A model generated the notes under the pieces. That model searched no databases. It was not told where the DNA came from and was given only the letters and a program-made list of their open reading frames with translations. The translations under genes were made by a program, and so were the position numbers. This document shows, piece after piece, positions 5,132 to 11,214 of a stretch of 11,214 nucleotides of DNA. Each line of letters opens with the position of its first letter. Within the stretch, counting starts at the first letter, position 1. Source of the stretch: Dehalococcoidia bacterium (GTDB lineage: Bacteria > Chloroflexota > Dehalococcoidia > GIF9 > AB-539-J10); assembly GCA_030603265.1 (NCBI GenBank), contig JAUVYD010000020.1:1-11214 (forward strand), written 5' to 3'.

Positions 5132-6574
5132 TCAGCCGCGCGAGATGCCAAGGAGCGAGCCCGCATCCGCTATGAGATGCTGCACCCTCTCGGGACTCTC
5201 CGCCTCGGCGTAGATACGGAGCAGGGGTTCGGTTCCGGAGAGCCTGTAGAGCACCCATGCCTCATCTTTCAGAACCAGCCTGACGCCGTCTGTGCGGTCG
5301 ACCCGTTGCACACGGGCTTCTCCCAGCGTCGATGGGTTGAGACCTGACAGCGCGTCCGAGATGCGTGAATGGTCCTGTGCGCTCAATTCGATGTCCAGTC
5401 GATCGTAGTGATGGGTGCCGACCATCTCATACAGGTGCGCCAGAAGCGCGGACGGGGTCTTGCCGGTCTGACGTATCATGTCGAGGAAGAAGAGCCCGGC
5501 CAGGATGCCGTCTCTCTCGGGGATATGCCCGCGAAAACCGTAGCCGCCGCTCTCTTCGCCTCCCACCATCGCGTCGTGTTCGAGCATGAGTGGCGCCACG
5601 TACTTGAAGCCGACCGGCGTCACAATGACGGGCACATCGAAGATTCGGCCGAGCGTCGAAATCATCTCGGTCGTGGTGACTGAGCGGATGATGTGACCAC
5701 GCTCCCCTCGGACCTCAAGGAGGTAGAGGCACAGCAGGGCGAATACCTGGTGCTGGTTGAGGAAGTGTCCTTCTTCGTCGACGATGCCCAGGCGGTCCGC
5801 ATCGCCGTCGGTGGCAATCCCGACCTGCGCACCTATCTCCGGCACGTGTCGGCAGAGCTTCTCCAGATTGGGGCCGATTGGCTCGGGTCGTATTCCCGGG
5901 AACGCGGGGTTTCTCTCACCGTTCAGCTCATCGACCTGCACGGTCTTTCCCCCGAGAAGCCTCTGGAACAATCCTGCGCCCACGCCGAACATCGAGTCGA
6001 TTACCACGGTGCCCTGCATGTTCCGGATGGCCTCGACATCGACAAGGCGTCGGAGTTGGTCAAGGTAGGAGGGAAGGGGGTCATACATCTCGACGAGCCC
6101 CTGCCGGATGGCATCCTCCAGCGCCAGGCGCTTGATGGGAGGGGCCCCAGCCTGTTCCGTCAGCGCGGCTATCTCACACTCAATCTCGGCAATCACCTCA
6201 ACTGCCCCACTCGAACCGTCGGGCCCCTTGTACTTGAATCCATTCCACTGCGCGGGGTTGTGGCTGGCGGTGATGACCACTCCGCCGTTTGCCTTGAGGT
6301 CCACGACGGCATGGCTAACGACAGGGGTGGGCACTGCCGTCGTGCTGAGGTACACGTGCACGCCATTGGCCGCCAGTACTTCGGCCACTGCGGCGGCGAA
6401 GTCCTCAGACGCGAATCGCGTGTCGTAGCCGACCACGATGCGCGCTCCGGGTCCCGCGCTTCTGCCCAGGTATGCGGCAACCGCCTGGGTGCATACGCGC
6501 ACATTGTCGAACGTGAAATCCTCTGCGATGACTGCACGCCAGCCGTCTGTGCCGAACTTGATCGGGCTTGCCAT
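5132..6574 (-). CDS. Phosphoglucomutase/phosphomannomutase (alpha-D-phosphohexomutase family)
   Basis: A 480-residue cytoplasmic enzyme that moves phosphate between C1 and C6 of a hexose through a phosphoserine. Family elements appear in order: N-terminal FGTDGWRAVI (7-16); catalytic Ser104 in TASHNP; metal loop DGDADR (256-261); sugar-binding GEESGG (339-344); and the C-terminal phosphate-binding loop RLSGTEP (444-450). Four domains are complete for the length. Glucose-, mannose- and glucosamine-phosphate mutases share these motifs, so the sugar is not settled; the GEESGG loop fits glucose/mannose enzymes better than GlmM. ATG 6572-6574 has GGGAG about 8 nt upstream and follows the metK stop by 2 nt, making it the last gene of the operon. 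A small CTGCC/GGCAG hairpin (5106-5119) lies 12 nt after the stop, with no T-run. Confidence 0.92.
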   Translation of the reverse strand: MASPIKFGTDGWRAVIAEDFTFDNVRVCTQAVAAYLGRSAGPGARIVVGYDTRFASEDFAAAVAEVLAANGVHVYLSTTAVPTPVVSHAVVDLKANGGVVITASHNPAQWNGFKYKGPDGSSGAVEVIAEIECEIAALTEQAGAPPIKRLALEDAIRQGLVEMYDPLPSYLDQLRRLVDVEAIRNMQGTVVIDSMFGVGAGLFQRLLGGKTVQVDELNGERNPAFPGIRPEPIGPNLEKLCRHVPEIGAQVGIATDGDADRLGIVDEEGHFLNQHQVFALLCLYLLEVRGERGHIIRSVTTTEMISTLGRIFDVPVIVTPVGFKYVAPLMLEHDAMVGGEESGGYGFRGHIPERDGILAGLFFLDMIRQTGKTPSALLAHLYEMVGTHHYDRLDIELSAQDHSRISDALSGLNPSTLGEARVQRVDRTDGVRLVLKDEAWVLYRLSGTEPLLRIYAEAESPERVQHLIADAGSLLGISRG

Positions 6575-6576
6575 CG

Positions 6577-7788
6577 TTACACTCCCGCTTCAGTTCGCAG
6601 GATGTCGGCCTTGTCGGTCTTCTCCCAGGGTAGCTCCACGTCGGTTCTGCCGAAGTGACCGTATGCTGCTATTGGCCGGTACATCGGAGTGCGCAGTCCA
6701 AGTGTCCGTATTATCGACTCTGGTCGGAAATCGAAGTGTTTCTGAACGAGGTCCTGGATGACGGTGTCGGGCACCTTCCCCGTGCCAAATGTCTCGACCG
6801 ACAACGAGAGCGGATGGGACTTGCCAATGGTGTAGGCCACCTGTAGCTGGACGCTATCGGCCAGGCCTGCAGCTACCACGTTCTTGGCCGCATAGCGGGC
6901 CATGTAGGCGGCCGAGCGGTCCACCTTCGTGGGGTCTTTGCCTGAGAAAGCTCCGCCTCCGTGCGGGCACACGGTGCCGTACGAGTCGACTATGATCTTC
7001 CTGCCCGTGAAGCCGGTATCGCTCACAGGGCCGCCTATCACGAACTGCCCCGCGCTATTCACGAACAGCGGGGTGTCAGCTGTAATGAACTCAGGAGGTA
7101 TGACGGGTTCCACTACGTGACGCCTTACATCGCGCTCGATGGTCGGCCGCTCGACTCCCGGGTCGTGCTGTGCGGCGATGACGATGTTCACCACGCGCTT
7201 TGGCTTGCCGTGCTCGTACTCGACGGTGACCTGGGACTTGCCATCAGGACGCAGGTAGGGCAACGTGCCATCCTTGCGGACCTCGGCCAGGCGCCTGCAT
7301 AACTTGTGTGCCAGCGAGATAGGCAGCGGCATCAATTCGGGAGTCTCGCGACAAGCGAATCCCACCATCATGCCCTGGTCGCCTGCACCCGTTCCATCCA
7401 GTACTGCATCCGCCGTCTCGGACGTGCGTACTTCCAGCGATTCCTTCACGCCGGCAGCGATGTCGGGCGACTGCTGGTTGAGCGAGACCAGCACGCCGCA
7501 GGTGCGGTAGTCGAACCCGTACTCGGGCTTCGTGTAACCGACCTCGCGGATTACGCTCCGGACTACCTCGGGTATCTCCACATAGGTGTCACAAGTCACC
7601 TCTCCCAGGACGAACACCATTCCCATTGCCGCCGCGACCTCGCACGCCACGTGCGCATGGGGGTCTCCAGCGAGCATGGCGTCCAGGATGGCGTCGGAGA
7701 TCTGGTCGCAGAGCTTGTCCGGATGCCCTTCCGTGACGGATTCCGAGCTGATCAGATACGATTCCGAGGACCTGAAGCTATTTGGCAT
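6577..7788 (-). CDS. metK: S-adenosylmethionine synthetase (methionine adenosyltransferase)
   Basis: Makes SAM from methionine and ATP in the cytoplasm, releasing phosphate and pyrophosphate. The 403-residue product is full length. Visible signatures are SESVTEGHPDKLCDQISDA (15-33) with GHPDK for ATP/metal binding, GAGDQGMM (134-141), the methionine/ATP loop GGGAFSGKDPTKVDRSAAY (277-295) and the C-terminal LPWEKTDKA. ATG 7786-7788 was chosen because GAAGGAG lies 5 nt upstream; an in-frame GTG at 7806 would add six codons, overlap the ahcY stop and place the ribosome site inside the gene. The gene follows ahcY by 17 nt and precedes the phosphomutase by 2 nt. With ahcY it forms two consecutive parts of the methyl cycle, a functional pairing that supports a real operon. 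Confidence 0.97.
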   Translation of the reverse strand: MPNSFRSSESYLISSESVTEGHPDKLCDQISDAILDAMLAGDPHAHVACEVAAAMGMVFVLGEVTCDTYVEIPEVVRSVIREVGYTKPEYGFDYRTCGVLVSLNQQSPDIAAGVKESLEVRTSETADAVLDGTGAGDQGMMVGFACRETPELMPLPISLAHKLCRRLAEVRKDGTLPYLRPDGKSQVTVEYEHGKPKRVVNIVIAAQHDPGVERPTIERDVRRHVVEPVIPPEFITADTPLFVNSAGQFVIGGPVSDTGFTGRKIIVDSYGTVCPHGGGAFSGKDPTKVDRSAAYMARYAAKNVVAAGLADSVQLQVAYTIGKSHPLSLSVETFGTGKVPDTVIQDLVQKHFDFRPESIIRTLGLRTPMYRPIAAYGHFGRTDVELPWEKTDKADILRTEAGV

Positions 7789-7793
7789 TGCGT

Positions 7794-7800
7794 CTCCTTC
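7794..7800 (-). promoter_or_regulatory. Ribosome binding site of metK
   Basis: The minus strand reads GAAGGAG 5 nt before ATG 7788, between the ahcY stop (7806-7808) and metK. It decides the metK start in favour of the ATG rather than the GTG at 7806. Confidence 0.75.
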
Positions 7801-7805
7801 CCGCA

Positions 7806-9059
<1,254 letters not shown>

Positions 9060-9064
9060 GTTGT

Positions 9065-10618
9065 TCAAACCTTTCTCCATATTTCCTCCACGAGGTCGGC
9101 CGGGTCGCGTGCCGTGTCGATGGTCACATGCTCCTGACTGCTGAGTCCGGCCACGGGCTCACGGGAGCGAATCTGCCCGTCGAGTATCTCCGGTCGCCCG
9201 TCTGACAGCGAATCTCCTGCCTGGCGCTTGACCAGTCTTTCAACCATGACTTCGTACGGCGCGACGCACTCGACCAGGAGAACGCGCGCGGAAGCCTGCC
9301 CGGCGACTTGCCTCGCACGATTCCTTTCACTTTCGCGTAGGAACGCCGCATCCAGAATAGCACAGCCTCCTCTGGCGAGCACCGACCGCGCCTGCCTCAG
9401 CATCTCCTCATATGTGCGCTCTGTCCAGGCCTCGGTGTATATGCCCTCGCCAAATGGCTCATATCTGTGGTCTGTCGGCGTGAGCCCCGCAAGCCGTTTG
9501 CGCACGACATCGGACGATATCAATTCACACCCGAGCAGTTCGCGCAGCTCGCCGGCAACCGTGCTCTTTCCGCTGCCTGTGAGTCCGGACATGACAACGA
9601 GCAATCCCTTGCCCCTGGCGTAGCCTGCTGCCAGGTGGAAGTACCTGCGGGCAAGTCGCCGCGCAGCCTGCCTTTCCTCTTCCGGCATCAGCGGGTCGGC
9701 GAGCTTGAAGCCCTCGACTTTGCCTCTCACGAAGGCCCTGTAGCATTTGTAGAAAGGAATGAGGGCCTCGATGCCCTTGTCCGCCGATGCCTGCTGGTAG
9801 GCGCTCACGAAGGCTTGGGAGAGGTCCTGGCGCCCGAGACGGTCCAGGTCCATAGCGAGGAAGGCGACCTCGGACGCCACATCTCCATACCTGAACCGGT
9901 CGTTGAACTCGATACAGTCGTATATGCAGATGTCGTCCGTCATGCAGATGTGCGCTGCGTGCAGGTCGCCGTGACAATCCCGGATTCTGCCGTCACTGAC
10001 CCTCTCGGAGAAGAGCGGTGCGTTTGCCTCGATGAACCCGTTCGTGAATGCACGTATCATCTCGTGGTTGGCAGCAGTGATGGTGGTTCCGATGTTGGGC
10101 GCGGTCTGCTCGAAATTCTCATCGGTGTTCTGCCTGATGGTGACGATGCCTCCGAATGCGGCGACCTCGTCGCTCGTCCCGCTCTTCTCATGAAACGCTG
10201 CCACCTTGAGAGCTGTTGCCTCCATCATCCCGGCGGTTGCGAGCTTGCGTGAGAGCAGTTGGTCGAGCATTCGCTCCTGTGGCAGCCTCCGCATCTTGAC
10301 GGCGTATTCGACCGGCTCACCTTCGTGCTCCACCAGGAGGCGCCCGCCCTGGCGGACTATCGGAACAACGCCAAGGTACACGTCTGGACACAGCCGCCGG
10401 TTCAGTTCCACTTCACGCAGGCAGAGGCGATGGCGGTCGGATAGCGTCGAGTAGTCTAGGTAGCCGAGATTGACAGGCTTCTTGACCTTGTAGACGTAGT
10501 CTCCGGCAAAGAAGAGCAAGGACATCTGGGTCTGCTGGAAGCCCACACTCTCCGGTCTGTGTGGATAGGCTTCCGGCAGCTGCAACGCCCCTGCCAGTTC
10601 TTCCGCTGTAGTCTTCAC
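9065..10618 (-). CDS. Two-domain kinase: APH-like N-terminus fused to AAA (zeta-like) P-loop kinase
   Basis: A 517-residue protein. Residues about 25-330 resemble the aminoglycoside-phosphotransferase-like fold: an ATP-binding Lys region (VYKVKKPVN, 42-50), the catalytic HGDLH (216-220) and the metal region DCIEFNDRFRYGDVASE (234-250). Residues about 338-517 form a P-loop kinase with Walker A GLTGSGKST (345-353), an acidic D370 in SSDVVRKRL and an Arg-rich lid near 425-465. The pairing corresponds to the bacterial COG2187-COG0645 fusion, whose substrate is unknown to me. The start is GTG 10616-10618 with only a weak ribosome site, 21 nt after the DUF35 gene. The 3' end is 5 nt before (or overlaps) ahcY. 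Resistance is not implied: the fusion is widespread and sits in a housekeeping operon. A zeta-type toxin is unlikely without an antitoxin neighbour. Confidence 0.85.
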   Translation of the reverse strand: MKTTAEELAGALQLPEAYPHRPESVGFQQTQMSLLFFAGDYVYKVKKPVNLGYLDYSTLSDRHRLCLREVELNRRLCPDVYLGVVPIVRQGGRLLVEHEGEPVEYAVKMRRLPQERMLDQLLSRKLATAGMMEATALKVAAFHEKSGTSDEVAAFGGIVTIRQNTDENFEQTAPNIGTTITAANHEMIRAFTNGFIEANAPLFSERVSDGRIRDCHGDLHAAHICMTDDICIYDCIEFNDRFRYGDVASEVAFLAMDLDRLGRQDLSQAFVSAYQQASADKGIEALIPFYKCYRAFVRGKVEGFKLADPLMPEEERQAARRLARRYFHLAAGYARGKGLLVVMSGLTGSGKSTVAGELRELLGCELISSDVVRKRLAGLTPTDHRYEPFGEGIYTEAWTERTYEEMLRQARSVLARGGCAILDAAFLRESERNRARQVAGQASARVLLVECVAPYEVMVERLVKRQAGDSLSDGRPEILDGQIRSREPVAGLSSQEHVTIDTARDPADLVEEIWRKV

Positions 10619-10639
10619 TCAGTGTTTCTGTTCGATTCC

Positions 10640-11071
10640 CTACGCGAACACGAATGTCGGCCGCGCGAATGACCCCTCTGCCTCCTTGTCGCCAACCGTG
10701 TAGGCATCGCCGGGGATGGTCTTCATCTTGAGACCCAGCTGCACGGATCGGCCGATGAGGTCAATGTTGACCTTGTTGGGGTCCACATCGGTGAGGTTGC
10801 CCATCAGCCACGGGCCTTCATCCAGCTCGACCAGCACGACCGTGTAGGGCACTTCAGCGTCCCGGCCCTGGGCTGGTACGTAGGAAACGGTGAACGTGAC
10901 GACCTTGCCGCTGCCCTTGAGTTCCACGGCCTCGAGATTCGTCGAGCCACACTCCTGGCACACCATCTTGGGCGGGCAAGTGTACTTGCCGCAGTCTTTG
11001 CACTTCAGGCCCATGATTCGGCCCTTCTTGAGCGCCTTGTTGTATTCCTTGAATGTCAGTTTGTAATCCAT
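10640..11071 (-). CDS. DUF35 OB-fold protein with rubredoxin-like zinc ribbon (acyl-CoA-associated)
   Basis: A 143-residue protein. An N-terminal helix (FKEYNKALKKGRI) is followed by a zinc ribbon with C24-x2-C27 and C38-x2-C41 (LKCKDCGKY, MVCQECGS), then an OB-fold from about residue 48 containing GSGKVVTFTVSYVP, PYTVVLVELDEGPWLMGNL and a C-terminal FARPTFVF. This is the DUF35 layout. Such proteins form complexes with thiolases or thiolase-like enzymes and can bridge acyl-CoA active sites; a thiolase gene lies directly upstream, which fits. ATG 11069-11071 has a GGAG-type ribosome site about 8-14 nt upstream and follows the thiolase stop by 21 nt. The specific pathway (ketothiolysis, condensation, lipid or sterol-like side chain) cannot be told from this fragment. 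Confidence 0.88.
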   Translation of the reverse strand: MDYKLTFKEYNKALKKGRIMGLKCKDCGKYTCPPKMVCQECGSTNLEAVELKGSGKVVTFTVSYVPAQGRDAEVPYTVVLVELDEGPWLMGNLTDVDPNKVNIDLIGRSVQLGLKMKTIPGDAYTVGDKEAEGSFARPTFVFA

Positions 11072-11092
11072 AGCTTGTCTCCTCTCCGGCTC

Positions 11093-11214
11093 CTACCAGC
11101 CCTTCTGGAGCACCATGTTGCAGAGCACTCCGTCACCGCCAAGGGTGTCGGTAAGACCTATCTTGACGTCCTCGACCTGTCGCTCCGGCTCCACCTGGCC
11201 TCGCATCTGGTGCA
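11093..11214 (-). CDS. Thiolase family protein, C-terminal 39 residues only
   Basis: The frame enters from the right edge and ends at TAG 11093-11095. It encodes HQMRGQVEPERQV, then GLTDTLGGDGVLCNMVLQKGW. The Q-x-R-G segment, the GLTDTLGGDG loop and a Cys-containing final strand are typical of the end of SCP2/acetyl-CoA acetyltransferase-type thiolases. Catalytic Cys and His motifs lie outside the window. It sits 21 nt upstream of the DUF35 gene, its usual partner, and would be transcribed with it. Confidence 0.75.
   Translation of the reverse strand, partial: HQMRGQVEPERQVEDVKIGLTDTLGGDGVLCNMVLQKGW

Noticed and set aside
5693..6658. Long forward-strand open frame (321 codons) opposite the phosphomutase
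   Set aside because: It is antisense to a gene with all family motifs, has no recognisable protein features and results from the GC-rich codon pattern of the real gene.
7789..7805. SAM riboswitch before metK
   Set aside because: Only 17 nt separate ahcY and metK, too little for any known SAM-binding RNA; an operon leader would be outside the window.
9065..10081. Zeta-toxin or aminoglycoside-resistance function for the kinase
   Set aside because: No antitoxin gene is adjacent, the APH-like half belongs to a broad family of unknown substrate, and the setting is a housekeeping operon.
9467..10252. Forward-strand open frame (261 codons) opposite the fused kinase
   Set aside because: A shadow of a GC-rich gene with conserved kinase motifs on the other strand.

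Overview
The window is chromosomal DNA from a bacterium, most likely of the phylum Chloroflexota (Dehalococcoidia-like). That placement is an inference from the gene mix: WxL/DUF916 surface proteins suggesting a single-membrane envelope, a short archaeal-type S-adenosylhomocysteinase, a DUF35/thiolase pair and an ISNCY-type transposase. No rRNA or other decisive phylogenetic marker is present.

Left part (1-1732, minus strand): a surface-protein cluster. Reading right to left it holds a secreted 284-residue WxL-type protein, a short ORF that looks like only the C-terminal part of such a protein, and a GTG-started secreted protein with a DUF916-type (WxL peptidoglycan-binding) domain that runs off the left edge. 

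Middle part (about 1990-4940): a patchwork of acquired and decayed DNA. It contains a broken ISNCY-type transposase (one frameshift, C-terminus missing), a complete tyrosine recombinase whose last ~35 codons look like the tail of a glyoxalase/VOC gene, a GNAT acetyltransferase overlapping that tail, a tRNA-Ser(GCU) with its own promoter, and an AT-rich segment with a tiny basic ORF overlapping (ATGA) a four-helix membrane protein. The recombinase and membrane-protein segments are visibly more AT-rich than the GC-rich DNA on either side.

Right part (5132-11214, minus strand): one tightly packed housekeeping operon, transcribed from beyond the right edge: thiolase (C-terminus only) - DUF35 zinc-ribbon/OB protein - fused APH-like/AAA kinase - S-adenosylhomocysteinase (ahcY) - SAM synthetase (metK) - phosphoglucomutase/phosphomannomutase. 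Gaps are from overlap to about 21 nt, so the genes are probably co-transcribed. AhcY and MetK are two steps of the methyl cycle; the DUF35/thiolase pair belongs to acyl-CoA metabolism; the kinase has no assigned substrate. The promoter, and any SAM-responsive leader, would lie outside the window.

No CRISPR array, rRNA or recognisable defence system is present. The least ordinary items are the WxL protein with an apparent domain inserted in its WxL domain, the recombinase-VOC chimera, and the coupled small-ORF/membrane-protein pair beside the tRNA.
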